Assembly (NCBI RefSeq): GCF_001682865.1
Contig: NZ_MAQX01000022.1
Span: 793,639 to 857,638 of the forward strand
Direction: 5' to 3'
DNA length: 64,000 nt
DNA from: Bacillus sp. FJAT-26390
GTDB lineage: Bacteria; Bacillota; Bacilli; Paenibacillales; Paenibacillaceae
Both the position numbers and the translations under genes were made by a program. Below, piece by piece: positions 31,301 through 42,000 of the stretch. The notes below the pieces were generated by a model that saw nothing but the letters and a program-made list of their open reading frames with translations, was not told the origin of the DNA and searched no databases. Each line of letters starts with the position of its first letter. The stretch's first letter is position 1.

Positions 31301-33034
31301 GCGAGGCTGCCGGGCTTTATGCTGCCGACGCGCCTCATCCCGGTAGCGATTATGCCGCTCACTGCCAACGGAAAAATCGATCGCGCAGCGCTGCAGGAGA
31401 TTGCGTCAACCTTGTTTGAGGACGACGACTCGAAGTATGTCATGCCTCGAACGAAGACGGAAGTGAAGCTCGCCAGCCTATGGTCTGAGCTGCTCGGTGC
31501 AGAGCGTATCGGCATCCATGACGATTTCTTCAAGCTTGGCGGCCATTCACTGAAAGCGATGAGTTTAGTCTCCAAGGTTTTTCAAGCCTTCGGCGTAAAG
31601 CTGCAATTAAGCTCCCTGTTTGAGAACGCGACAATCGGTGCATTGGCATCGGTGATCGATCGCAAGGAGCGGGTTGAGGCGACAGCGATTATTCCGCTTC
31701 CGAAGAGCTCCCATTACGAAGTATCCTCGGCGCAGCGGCGGATGTACATCATGCATCAATTCGATAGCGAAGGCACGGGCTACAATATGCCTGGCGCTAT
31801 GTTCATTGAGGGCGAACTGAACCCTGACCAATTACAGGACACTTTCCGCAGCATCATTCAGCGTCATGAGGCTTTCCGGACGACGTTTCACGCGATTGGG
31901 GGAGAGCCGGTGCAGATCATTCATGATGAGGCTGCATTCGAGATTTCTTACCGCCAAGCGAGCGAGGCGGAGCTTGGAGGCGTACTGAACGGTTTTGTCC
32001 AGCCTTTCGATTTGGAGCAGGCGCCTCTGCTTCGTGTCTTGCTCGTCATGGTTGAGCCCAATAGGCATCTGCTCCTGTTTGATATGCATCATATTATTTC
32101 GGACGGTGTCTCGATGGCTATCCTGGTCGGCGAGTTTGCCGAGCTTTATGCAGGACGGGAGCTGCCGCCTCTAACGCTGCAATACAAAGATTTTGCTGCT
32201 TGGCAGAATAAGCTGTTTGCTTCCTCGGCGTATGAACGCATGGAAGCATTTTGGGAGGCGCAATTTGCGGGCGGCATCCCTCAATTATCGCTCCCGACCG
32301 ATTTCCAGAGGCCGGAGAAACGGGATTTTGCAGGCGATTCGATTACGTTTGGCATGCCGCCTGGATTAAAGAGCAAGCTGCTGCTTCTAACTGAAGATAC
32401 GGTCTCAACCGTATTTATGGTGCTGCTTGCAGCTTATCATGTGCTCCTCTCCAAGTATTCGGGCCAGAGTGACATCGTTATCGGGGCGCCGGCTGCCGGC
32501 AGGCCGCTTGCCGAGCTTGAGCAAGTGATGGGCATGTTCGTTAATACGCTGGCGCTGCGGAATATTCACGAAGCGGATTTGACCTTTGCAGAGTTTGTGC
32601 TTCAAGTAAAAACACTCACGCTCGAAGCCTTCGAGCATCAGGACTTTCCGCTTGAGCAGCTCATAGCGAAGCTTGGCAAGCAGCGCGACTTAAGCCGCAA
32701 TCCGCTGTTTGATACGGTGTTCAGCCTGCAAAATATTGCGGGCGAGGCAGCAGAGATCTCAGGCTTGCGATTTGTGCCGTATGAGCATGGCAGCTCGATT
32801 GCGAAGTACGATTTGACGCTGTCGGCGGTCGATGAAGAGGAAGGCTTTAGATTCTCTTTCGAATATGCAACTTCGTTGTTCAAGCGGGATACGGTTAATC
32901 GGCTGGCGCAGCATTTCATTAAGGTGCTGGAGACTGTGGCGAGTGATCCAAATAAACGCATCGGCGACATTGAGCTGATCGAAGCCGAACAAATGGATAA
33001 TTTACTCGGAGAAGACGTACAGTTTCAATTCTGA
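25346..33034 (+). CDS. Nonribosomal peptide synthetase, C-A-T-C-A-T-C
   Basis: NRPS of 2562 residues; ATG start with AGAGAGGTG upstream. Domains by approximate residue: C(DCL) 10-450, A(Pro) 470-965, T 975-1050, C 1070-1508, A(Phe) 1520-2015, T 2030-2100, C 2120-2552. The N-terminus (MSTFKKEQVKDIY) closely resembles the TycB acceptor COM motif, so it should pair with the donor helix of the preceding protein. The protein is unusual in ending with a complete C domain (HHIISDG near 32086-32106) rather than a carrier or E domain. That C domain must serve the first A-T unit of the next protein in trans. The stop is 21 nt before the next ATG. Confidence 0.97.
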   Translation: MSTFKKEQVKDIYYLSPMQEGMLFHTLMSRDASYFEQMTVRIRGELDIALFEESMNRIIARYDVFRTTFLYDKVKRPVQVVLKERSLTIQIEDLSGLTKEAQEASLESARRKDREAGFDLSHDIPMRMIVFRLAAGEYEMIWSHHHILMDGWCLGIIINEWFSVYGCLKRKEIPALAPTQPYSEYIKWLEKQDKEKALAYWQELLGGYEQGVSLPKRKNQPAIQTTRYEQAEIRFSFGLALSHKLQELASGCQITLNSLFQTLWGVLLQRYNHLDDVVFGSVVSGRPSELPGIETMVGLFINTIPVRVRRLGDETFAELAAIVQRDAIESESYDYMPLYDIQNRTELKNNLIQHIIVFENYPIEEEVSGSGSEDTHGFDVGDISMYEQTSYDLNIMVLPSEDLTVKLNYNAAVYDPKQLQAIEGHLITLAKQAVANKDMPVRSMRIVTNEEQQLLESFQGETCDYPSEYTIHRLFEEQAARTADAAAIVFGSEQITYSELNAAANRIASSLRQQGVGPDKPVGIMADRSIAYVTGVLAILKAGGAFVPIDPDLPAERAAYMLENSGAEMLLIAPDMASKAATFVQSRIKLQLLQDELYAELPPGNLPPTSSANDLFYIIYTSGTTGQPKGVMLEHKNMVNLLSYTGTKTTVPYHTKVLQYTTISFDVCYQEIFSTLLAGGTLCLIDNDTKRSVEKLAAWISKQSIPVLFLPVPFLKFIFNDVDYVALFPPCVKHIITAGEQLVVSDGLRAYLQDRGVILHNHYGPSETHVVTTLSLGARDAIAELPTIGRPIQNTGIYILNNGMQLQPVGIPGELYIAGDNVGRGYIGNAELTAEKFLQSPYRSGERLYRTGDLASWLPNGDIELLGRIDHQVKIRGHRIELGEIESRLLNHPAIAEAAAIAYEDDQKSKYLCAYFAASETLSTTALREYVLEAMPDYMVPSFFMQLEKLPITANGKTDRRSLPMPEGGMKRGAAYVAPTTELQRKLAAIWAEVLGAADVGIRESFFALGGHSLKAMTLVSSISKQCGVDVPLKLLFERPTIEALATYLADDKKPAAADYPSAVPQAKKQEKYPVSSAQKRMFVLSQLGGAHTGYNIPGIFLLEGEIDYARFEGAMQKLVERHESLRTSFRLTDGEPMQHVHDSILFHVNRIDASELPDAGREPEMLMERFVRPFELSNAPLFRVELAKLAADRHLLLFDLHHIIADGVSLGIVIQEFIALYQGEALPELRIQYKDIAVWQNSLIGTEVFGRKEAYWLEQFSGDLPLLDLPTDYPRPAIRSFEGEHISKRLEPGLAASLEEYAAKEGVTLYMLLLAAYFGLLYKYTGQSDIIVGSPVAGRTHDDMNQVVGMFVNTLALRAKPEGAKTFRALLQEVKETSLLAFEHQDYPYETLLEKLDMPRDLSRNPLFDAVFMVQNLPEAAADPNGLNVTSCEFENKWSKFDLTLMAEPSSLGLTLGVEFSTALFGKDTMQRFLSCYTQFLTAVVRQPDLTLAEINMLTEEDSRVLLEDFNETAIEIPAGGTVHSLFEQQASRIPDALALKFGDTALSYAELNEKADKMAAKLRRSGIGAEAIVGVMMERSAELVVSMLAIIKAGGAYLPIDIDYPTERIRFMVRDSGAKLLITRRQDEEKARAAIEEESNLLVKEEIDGQSADEPLLAIGDEGEHQPCSLDSLAYVIYTSGTTGQPKGTLLEHRGLVNLQRYFQNQYGIGEGDRIAQFASSSFDASVWEISMALLTGASLHIVPKEALNDYASFEAFMGEEKITLITLPPTFAVHLDPLRLPYLRRLITAGSAASRELVSRWFDRVSYVNAYGPTETTICATASEIDEKLFESTSSVSIGKPIANTQIYMVSPDNQLQPIGVPGELCIGGAGLARGYLNRQELTEAKFVSNPFLQGERMYRTGDLARWLPDGSIEYLGRIDHQVKIRGYRIELGEIEAAMLQMDRLEEAVTLALHDERGDAYLCAFYTAPSGLETTEVHEHLAARLPGFMLPTRLIPVAIMPLTANGKIDRAALQEIASTLFEDDDSKYVMPRTKTEVKLASLWSELLGAERIGIHDDFFKLGGHSLKAMSLVSKVFQAFGVKLQLSSLFENATIGALASVIDRKERVEATAIIPLPKSSHYEVSSAQRRMYIMHQFDSEGTGYNMPGAMFIEGELNPDQLQDTFRSIIQRHEAFRTTFHAIGGEPVQIIHDEAAFEISYRQASEAELGGVLNGFVQPFDLEQAPLLRVLLVMVEPNRHLLLFDMHHIISDGVSMAILVGEFAELYAGRELPPLTLQYKDFAAWQNKLFASSAYERMEAFWEAQFAGGIPQLSLPTDFQRPEKRDFAGDSITFGMPPGLKSKLLLLTEDTVSTVFMVLLAAYHVLLSKYSGQSDIVIGAPAAGRPLAELEQVMGMFVNTLALRNIHEADLTFAEFVLQVKTLTLEAFEHQDFPLEQLIAKLGKQRDLSRNPLFDTVFSLQNIAGEAAEISGLRFVPYEHGSSIAKYDLTLSAVDEEEGFRFSFEYATSLFKRDTVNRLAQHFIKVLETVASDPNKRIGDIELIEAEQMDNLLGEDVQFQF
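25375..28495 (+). other. NRPS module 9: C(DCL)-A(Pro)-T
   Basis: Pocket residues read DVQFIAHVVK, very close to the proline code DVQLIAHVVK. The surrounding segment (SFDVCYQEIFSTLL) is also typical of the proline-activating domains of GrsB/TycB. Confidence 0.85.
28555..31655 (+). other. NRPS module 10: C-A(Phe)-T
   Basis: Pocket residues read DAWTIAAICK, identical to the GrsA/TycA phenylalanine code. The C domain has HHIIADG and is LCL-like. There is no E domain, so L-Phe is expected. Confidence 0.9.
31710..33000 (+). other. C-terminal trans-acting condensation domain
   Basis: Complete C domain, with an LCL-type start (SSAQRRMYIM), HHIISDG, and the later latch and bridge segments, at the end of the third NRPS protein. 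It is followed by only about 10 residues without a COM-like acidic helix. It is needed to join Phe (module 10) to the first residue of the next protein. Confidence 0.85.
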
Positions 33035-33055
33035 TTCGGTTGGAGGAGACTCGCA

Positions 33056-36000
33056 ATGTTCGATAAATACGCGCAACAAATGCTGCTGACAGGCGGCCGA
33101 TATGATAAAGAGCAGAAGTACTGGGCTGAGAAGCTTCGGGATGATATCGGCATGAGCGAGCTTCCGCGAATGATTGCTCGCGGAGGCTTAGCCTCTCCCG
33201 CAAAGGCAAACGGCAGCAGCCCGCATGGGATCGGCATTCATCGGCATGTTATAGACGAGGCAGCGGCAAATAGGCTGATAGCTGCCGCAAGCACGGAATA
33301 CGGCTTGTTTATGCTGCTGTTATCCGGCGTCAGCTACTTGGTGCACCGCTACACTTCTGAGGCAGAAGCTCGGATTGGGGTGCCGGTATTCAAGCAGAAT
33401 AAGGATCTGAAAGAGTCTATCAATCATCTGCTAGTCATACATACCGAATATAAGAGTTCGTATACTTTCCGTGATTGGGCAGGCCATGTCAGGGAAGCGG
33501 TGACTGAAGCGAATGAGCATCAAAACATTCCTTTCCATGCTTTGGCCGAGTATGCGCAAATCGAGCTGTCGGACGATGGAACGGCTGAATTGCCTATACT
33601 TGTGATGCTGGAAGGCGTTCATGACAGAAGTTATGCTTCAAAATTGTGCGCTTCCATTACCTTTGTGTTCCGCAAGGAAGCGGATCGGTTGGAGCTGGCG
33701 ATTGAGTACGACTTGCAGCGATATAACGAGCAAGCTGCCTTATCGTTAGCCGCTCATCTTAATCATGTCCTTAGCGCGATTGAAACGCCAAATGAGCCTT
33801 TGTCCCAGCTGGATTTGTTGACTGCGGGGGAACGAAAGCTTCTACTCGAGACTTTTAATGCTACATCGCTTGATCTCCCCCAAGAACGAACGCTGCACGG
33901 GCTGTTTGAGGAGCAGGCTCGCAAATCGCCGGACCGTACTGCTATTCAATTCGGCATGGAGCGACTTACATACGGAGAGCTGAATGCGCGCGCGAATCAG
34001 CTTGCGCGTACGCTTCGCTCCCTTGGAGCAGGTGCGGATACCGTTGTTGCTGTCATGTCGGAGCGATCAAACGAGATGATTATAGCCATACTCGCTGTTA
34101 TGAAGGCAGGGGCGGCTTACTTGCCGATCGATCCGGCCTACCCGCAGGAGAGACGGGAATATTTGATCCAAGACAGCCGCGCTAAGCTCGTCTTGGCGCA
34201 ATCCCATTTGCTTGCTGAAAGCGGCTCGGTGCAGTCGCTTGATTTGGGCGATGAGGCTTCGTATGAAACGGATGGCTCCGATTTAAACGCTTTGGCTGGA
34301 CCTGAGCATCTGGCTTATCTGATCTATACGTCAGGCACAACCGGACAACCGAAGGGAGTCATGGTCGAGCATCGCGGAGCTGCCAACTCGATTCAGTGGC
34401 GTGCTGCTGAGTATGGTTTGACGGAGAAGGACGTTGTGCTGCAATTGTTTTCCTTCTCGTTCGATGGTTTTGTGACAAGCTTCTTCACCCCGATCATCGC
34501 TGGCGCTTCGGTGCTGCTAGTTTCCGAAGAGGAAGCGAAGGACCCGCTTGCAATCAGAAGATACATTGCGGAAGCGCGGGTAACGCATTTCATTAGCGTT
34601 CCTAGTCTGTATGCCGTGATCATTGACGGCATGAAGCCGGAGGCTGCCCGCTCACTGCGTATTGTGACGCTGGCTGGGGAACGGATTCCAGAGGGTCTTC
34701 TTGAACGGAGCAGGAGGCTTGCGCCGCAAGCGGAGCTTGTCAATGAATATGGTCCGACAGAAACCAGCGTTGTGGCAACGATTTGCCGTCAGTTAAACGC
34801 TTATGAAGCAATCACAATTGGTCGTCCGATTGCGAACACGAGCATCTATATCGTCAATGAGCACGGCCAGCTTATGCCGATAGGCGTTCCAGGCGAGCTG
34901 TGCATAGCGGGGGTTGGCCTTGCCCGCGGTTATTGGATGCGGGCGGAGCTGACCGCGGAGAAATTTGCGGAGTGTCCGTTTTTGCCGGGGCAGCGCATGT
35001 ACCGTACCGGCGATCTGGCACGCTGGCTGCCGGATGGGCGGATTGAATATATCGACCGGATCGACTATCAGGTCAAAATACGCGGCTATCGCATCGAGCT
35101 TGTCGAGATAGAAGCGGCAATGCTTAACCATCCGTCTGTCGAGGAAGCGGTTGTCATAGCCCGTGATGACGCGCATGGACAAAAAAGCTTATGCGCCTAT
35201 TTAACAGCGGTGGACGAGCTTGCCCTACTAGACCTTAAAGTGACCCTCTCCTCCGAGCTTCCCTCCTATATGGTGCCAACGCATTTCGTACAGCTCGATC
35301 AAATGCCGCGGCTGCCAAATGGCAAGCTGGATCGGAAGGCACTGCCGGAGCCGGATTACACAGCGGCGATTACCCGCGACGAGGAGGAGTACGTTCCGCC
35401 TGCGAACGAAACGGAAGTACGGCTATGTGCCATGTGGCAGGAGCTGCTTGCGGTTCCAGTCATCGGTACAAGGGATCATTTTTTCAAAAGAGGAGGGCAT
35501 TCCCTCAAAGCGATGACGATGATCTCGCAAATTAACCAAGCGTTTGGCGTTGAGGTTCCGCTTCGGCTTATTTTCGAATCGCCAGTTATTCAAGCAATCT
35601 CAGCTTATATTAACCTTCAAAAGGAGTCGGGGCTCGGTCATTCCTATTCGGATATTGAGGCGGTGAAAGAAAGAAGCCACTATCCGGTATCTTCGGCTCA
35701 GAAGCGGATGTTTGTCGTCAGCTCGCTTGAGGGCTCAGGGACAAGCTACAATTTGCCGGGCTTCCTTTTCATAGAAGGAGAGCTTGATGCGGCGAGGCTG
35801 AAGTCGGCTTTTCATCAGTTCGTGCAGCGCCACGAAACGCTTCGGACTCGTTTTGAAGTGGTGGACGGAGAGCCCGTTCAAATTGTTGAGGAGCAGGTCG
35901 CGTTTAACGTTCCTTATTCGGAAGCGGATGAATCCGAAACGGAGCGGCTGACGGATGCGTTCGTACGTCCGTTCGAGCTGAATGCCGCACCGTTGTTCCG

Positions 36001-39000
36001 AGCGGAGCTAATTAAATTGAAGGAAAATAAGCATCTGCTGCTATACGATATGCACCATATTATTTCAGACGGGGTATCGGCCGGCATTGTGGTCAAGGAG
36101 TTTGCAGCGCTTTATCAAGGCATCGATTTGGAGCCGCTGCGGGTGCAGTATAAGGATTACTCAGTATGGCAGCAGGAGCGGCTTGGTTCAGCGCAATTGC
36201 AGAGACAGGAGCAATACTGGCTGAATCGGTTTTCGGGCGAGCTGCCCGTGCTGGATCTTCCGACCGATTTCCCGCGTCCGCCGGTGCAGAGCTTCCAAGG
36301 CGGCGTGGTCACGCAGCAAGCTGACCGATCCCTGTTAGATCGGCTTCAGGCACTTGCGAAGCAGACGGATACGACGCTTTATATGGTGCTGCTTGCAGCC
36401 TATAACATCCTGCTGGCAAAATATTCGGGCAAAGAAGACATCCTTATCGGGTCACCGACCGCTGGACGCCAGCATGCGGATACGCAGCCGATGATCGGCA
36501 TGTTCGTCGGGACTCTTGTCATGCGGAACAGGCCGGAAGCGGACAAATCCTTTGTTGCGTTCCTGCAAGAGGTAAAGGAATCTACGCTCGAGGCGTTCGA
36601 CCATCAAGGGTATCCCTTCGAGTCATTGATCGAGAAGCTTGGGCTGATGCGGGATATTAGCCGCAATCCGTTGTTTGACACGATGTTTATTTTGCAAAAT
36701 ATGGATCTCGAAGCGACCGGCCTTGCAGGTCTGAGCTTCACCCCGCTGGACGCTGAGGCGCGGGTCTCGAAGTTTGATTTGTCTCTGCAAGCAAGAGAAG
36801 CAGAAGAAGGGCTGCTGCTAAGCGCGGAATACAGCTCAGCTTTGTATCGGGAGGAAACCGTCCAGCGGATGCTGGGTCACTTTATTGAAATATTGAAGGG
36901 CATAGCCGAACAGCCTAGCTGCTCGATCCGAGACGTCGAAATGATTACCGGCGGCGAGAAGCAGGTTATTTTGCGGGTTTTCAATGACACCCGCACCGCG
37001 TATCCGCGCGATGCCTCCCTTGCAGAGCTATTTCAAGAGCAAGCAAAGCTTACGCCGGGGCATACTGCCATCGCTTATCACGGACGATCGTTAAGCTACA
37101 GCATGCTTAATGGATACGTTAATCGAGTAGCGCATAAGCTTCGGCAGGACGGCATCAGGCACGGGCAAACCGTTGGTGTATATGCAGACCGATCACCCGA
37201 GCTGATCATTGGCATTTTTGGGATTTTGAAGTCAGGGGCAGCATTCGTCACGCTTGATCCATCATTACCGGAGGAACGGATTCGCTTCATGCTGGAGGAT
37301 AGTGCGGCAGAGGCGTGTTTAACATTCAAAACGGAGCCGCTGCACGGCTTAAGCATCGGATGGACGGATCTCGCTCCATTTCTGTCGGAAGAGTCTGCCA
37401 AAGACGAGGATTTGAATGCAGCCATTTCGCCTGTTGATCTTGCCTACTTGATGTATACGTCTGGCTCTACGGGCAATCCGAAAGGCGTTATGGTTGAGCA
37501 GCGCAACGTGGTTCGCTTGGTAAAAGGGACAGAGTACGCTTCATTTGATCCAGACGGAAGGCTGTTGCTAACAGGCTCCGTCGGCTTTGACGCGATTACG
37601 TTTGAGATTTTTGGCGCGCTGCTAAACGGAATGACGCTGCATATCGTGGACAAGGACGTCCTGCTTCACACGGAGCAATTGGCAGCTTATATTCGCGAGC
37701 ATCAAATTACGTTGATGTGGCTGACAGCTCCGCTATTCAATCTGCTTTCGGAAGAGAAGGCGGATATGTTCGCAGGCGTCCGGCAATTAATTGTCGGGGG
37801 AGATGTGCTCTCGCCTCGGCATATTAACCGCGTGCGGCGCAGCACGCCAGGCCTTGCCATAATAAATGGGTACGGACCAACGGAAAATACGACGTTTTCG
37901 ACGACTTTCGCCATCGATTCCGACTATGAGGACTCCATTCCGATCGGCCGGCCGATTAGCAATTCGAGTGCTTATATTGTGAATGAAGCGGGTCATTTGC
38001 AGCCGATAGGCGTACCGGGCGAGCTTGTCGTAAGCGGAGATGGCGTCGGCCGCGGATATGCGAATTTGCCTGAAATGTCAGGGGAAAAGTTTGTTCCCAA
38101 CCCTTATGAACGTGGCGAGCGGATGTATAAAACCGGGGATCTGGCCCGCTGGCGAGCGGATGGCTTGATTGAGTATTTGGGCCGGATTGACCAGCAGGTG
38201 AAGATTCGCGGGTACCGGATCGAGCTCTCGGAGATCGATGCAGCTTTGTTGAAGCAGCCGGGATTGAAGGAAGCATGCGTCGTTGCCTGCGAAGATGCTA
38301 ATGGTCAGAAGGCATTATGCGCCTATTATGTCAGCGAAGCTGAGCTTAGTGCTTCGGAGCTTCGTGCAGCGCTGGCGGAACAGCTTCCCGCGTATATGAT
38401 TCCGGTATGCTTCATCAGGGTGGAGCGTTTCCCGTTAACCGCCAACGGAAAAATCAATCGCCGCGCATTGCCGCAGCCGGATTTTGCCGCAGCCGCAGCT
38501 CTAAGCGCCGGCTATGTGTCACCCCGCAATGAGACGGAATCACAGCTGGCTGCATTATGGGAAGAAGTGCTTGGCAGTTCGCCGGTTGGCGTGAAGGATG
38601 ATTTCTTCGCACTCGGCGGTCATTCCTTGAAGGCAATGACGCTGATTGCGCGGATGAAACGGCATTTTGGCGTTGACGTTCCGCTGCGGAAGCTATTTGA
38701 AGCGGCGACAGTGGAAGCGGTGGCCATCTACATTGATCATGCGGACAAAGCAGCGCAGTCTGCTATAAGCAAGGCGCCTGGACAGCCGCATTATCCGCTT
38801 ACGCCGGCTCAGGAACGATTGTTTGTGCTAAGCCGGTTCGAAGGAGCAGGCATCAGCTACAATCTTCCGCGGGTGATGACGATTGAAGGCCCGCTTGAAT
38901 GGGAGCATGTACAGCAGGTTTTCCGCAAGCTCGTCTCCCGTCACGAAGCGTTTCGCACTGCGTTCAGCTTAGCAGACGGCGAACCTGTCCAGCGTATTCT

Positions 39001-42000
39001 TTTGGACGATGATATCGCATTCCGTGTGATTAGGCGTGAGGCGAAGGAAGAAGAGTTATTACCTTATATTGATCGATTTATTCGAACGTTTGATTTGGAG
39101 AAAGCACCGCTGCTTCGGGTAGAGCTGATTCAGCTCGCGGCAGAGAAACATGTGCTGCTCTGCGATATGCACCATATTATTGCCGACGGCGTGTCAATGA
39201 GCCTATTTATGAAGGAATTTGCCGAGCTCTATGACGGAGCGGAGCTGCCGCCGCTGCGCGTTAGCTACAAGGATTATGCCGTATGGCTGGGCAGCGAAGA
39301 CGGGAAGTCCGCCTTGAAGCGGCAGGAGCAATATTGGCTGGAGGCTTTTGCCGAGGAAGTGCCGCTTCTGGCATTGCCTACGGATTATCCGCGTCCCGCA
39401 GTGCAAAGCTTCAAAGGAGCAAATCATGCCGTTCGAGCCGGAAGCGCGCTGAAGGATGGACTGAATGAAACGGCAGCGCGCACGGGAACGACCTTATACA
39501 TGGTGCTGCTTGCCGCATATAATGTGCTTCTCCACAAATACAGCGGCCAGACCGACATCGTCGTAGGCACGCCGGTGGCGGGACGCCCGCATGCGGACGT
39601 AGAGCCGGTTATCGGGATGTTTGTAAATACACTAGCATTGCGCAGCTATCCCGAATCTACCAAAAGCTTCGGACAGCTGCTAGAGGAGATCAAGCAAGCA
39701 ACGCTTGCGGCGCTCGACAATCAACATTATCCGTTTAACACACTGGTAGAGAAGCTGGATCTGCCGCGTGATTTAAGCCGGAATCCGCTCTTTGATACGA
39801 TGTTCAGCCTGCAAAATATTAATATGGACACACGCGAGCTGACGGGGCTGAGCATTGAGCCGTACCCTTTTGAAGGCGGAGCAGCCAAGTTTGATCTATC
39901 GCTGGAGGCAACGGAATCGGAGGATGAAATAATCATCGGCTTCGAGTATGGAACAGCCCTCTTCAAGCGTGAGACGATCGAGCGGATGGGTGATCATTTT
40001 ATTCATATTTTGCAAGTGATCGCCGGCAACCCTGAGGTGCTGCTCGGTGAGCTTGATATGATGACCGCTCAGGAAAAAGCGCAATTGACGGAGCTGTTTA
40101 ATGGTACGGAAACTGCATTCCCAGGTGAAACGACGTTATATGAATGGTTTGAGGCACAAGCGGACAAAACGCCCGACGCTGTCGCTGTGGAGGATGGCAG
40201 CCGAACGCTTACGTACCGCGAGCTGAATATGCAAGCTAACCGACTTGCGCATAAGCTGCGCAGAAGCGGTGTATGCCCTGACCGTATCGTACCGCTGATG
40301 CTGGAACGCGCTGCCGAGATGATCATCGGCATTCTCGCTATTCAGAAAGCGGGCGGAGCTTATCTGCCGATAGATCCGGATTTCCCGGAGGATAGAATCC
40401 AGTACATGCTGGAGGATTCCGGGGCTGATTGGCTGCTGACGCAGACGAGGTTTGCTGCTAAAGCACGCTCATTAACCGCTGGCGAGGTGATTGATCTTAA
40501 TGACCAAGCCGCATTTGAGGACGGTGAAGAAAGTAATTTAATGCCGGTTGCGCTGCCGCAGCATCTTGCATATGTGATTTATACCTCTGGCTCCACGGGC
40601 AAGCCAAAAGGGGTCATGATCGAGCACCGTGCGGCGGTTAATCGGATTCACTGGATGCAAAAGGCGTATCCGCTAAACGAAAACGACGTTATTTTGCAGA
40701 AAACACCTTATACCTTCGACGTCTCCGTCTGGGAAATGTTCTGGTGGAGCTTGGCGGGGGCAAAAGTTTGCTTCCTGAAGCCGGGAGGGGAGAAGGACCC
40801 TGAGGAAATCGTTCAGGCGATTGAGCGAAGCCGGGTGACGACGCTGCATTTTGTACCGTCGATGCTTAGTCTATTTCTGGAATATGCAGCAAGCGGCGCA
40901 CATGCGGCGCAGCTGCCCAGCCTGCGTTATGTATTTGCCAGCGGCGAGGCGCTGCAGCCGGGTCATGTGAGGCGATTTCAAGAGGAGCTTTACGGCAGGC
41001 ATGGCACCAAGCTAATTAATTTGTATGGCCCGACGGAGGCAGCCATCGATGTCTCGCACTTTGATTGCTCCACAACTGATGTGACGGCGGCCGTACCAAT
41101 AGGCAAACCCATTGACAACATACAATTGTATGTAGTGAACGAGGATTTTCATCTGCAGCCGATTGGCATTCCGGGGGAGCTGTGCATCGCAGGAATCGGC
41201 TTGGCACGGGGGTATGTGAACAAGCCGGAGCTGACCGAAGAGAAGTTTGTCGGCAATCCGTTCACACCAGGCACAACAATGTACCGTACCGGCGACTTGG
41301 CGCGCTGGCTGCCGGATGGAAATATTGAATATTTGGGCAGGCTGGATTTTCAGGTCAAAATTCGCGGTTACCGCATTGAGCTTGGCGAGATCGAGACGAT
41401 GATGCTTGCACATGAGGCTATACGCGAGACCGTCGTTGTCGCCTTGCAGGATAAGGAGAAGCAAAGCTTCCTGTGCGCGTACTTTACTGCCGATCGCGAG
41501 CTGAACGTAAGCGGTCTTCGCGAGCATCTAGGCAGCGGGCTCCCGGCCTATATGATTCCTGCTCAGTTCGTGCAGCTGGAATGCTTGCCGCTTTCCTCCA
41601 ATGGCAAAATAAACCGGAAAGCTTTGCCAGAGCCGGAAGGGCTGCTGGACATCGGAGTAGCGTATGTCGAACCTCGCACGCCAATGGAGGACCTGCTTGC
41701 CGGCTTATGGCAGGAGGCGCTTGGCATTGAACGCATTGGCGTACGGGACAGCTTCTTCACTCTCGGCGGACACTCGCTCAAAGCGATGGCATTGCTCGCC
41801 AAGATACACAAAGCATCCGGCGTTGAGGTTCCGCTTCGCTATTTATTCGAATCGCCTACGATCGAAGCGATTGCGCGTTATATTGACGGGAATGGCTTGC
41901 AAACCTTTAGCCCGATCAAAGCTGCGGCTAAGCAGGAGCTATATGCCGTGTCGTCGGCGCAGAAGCGGATGTATATTCTTGACTTGATGGAAGGGAAAGG

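Noticed and set aside
33000-33060. The gap between the third and fourth NRPS genes as a frameshift artefact splitting one protein
   Set aside because: The third protein ends with a complete C domain and the fourth starts with a second copy of a C-lobe after a strong GGAGGAG site, so one indel cannot restore a normal single protein.
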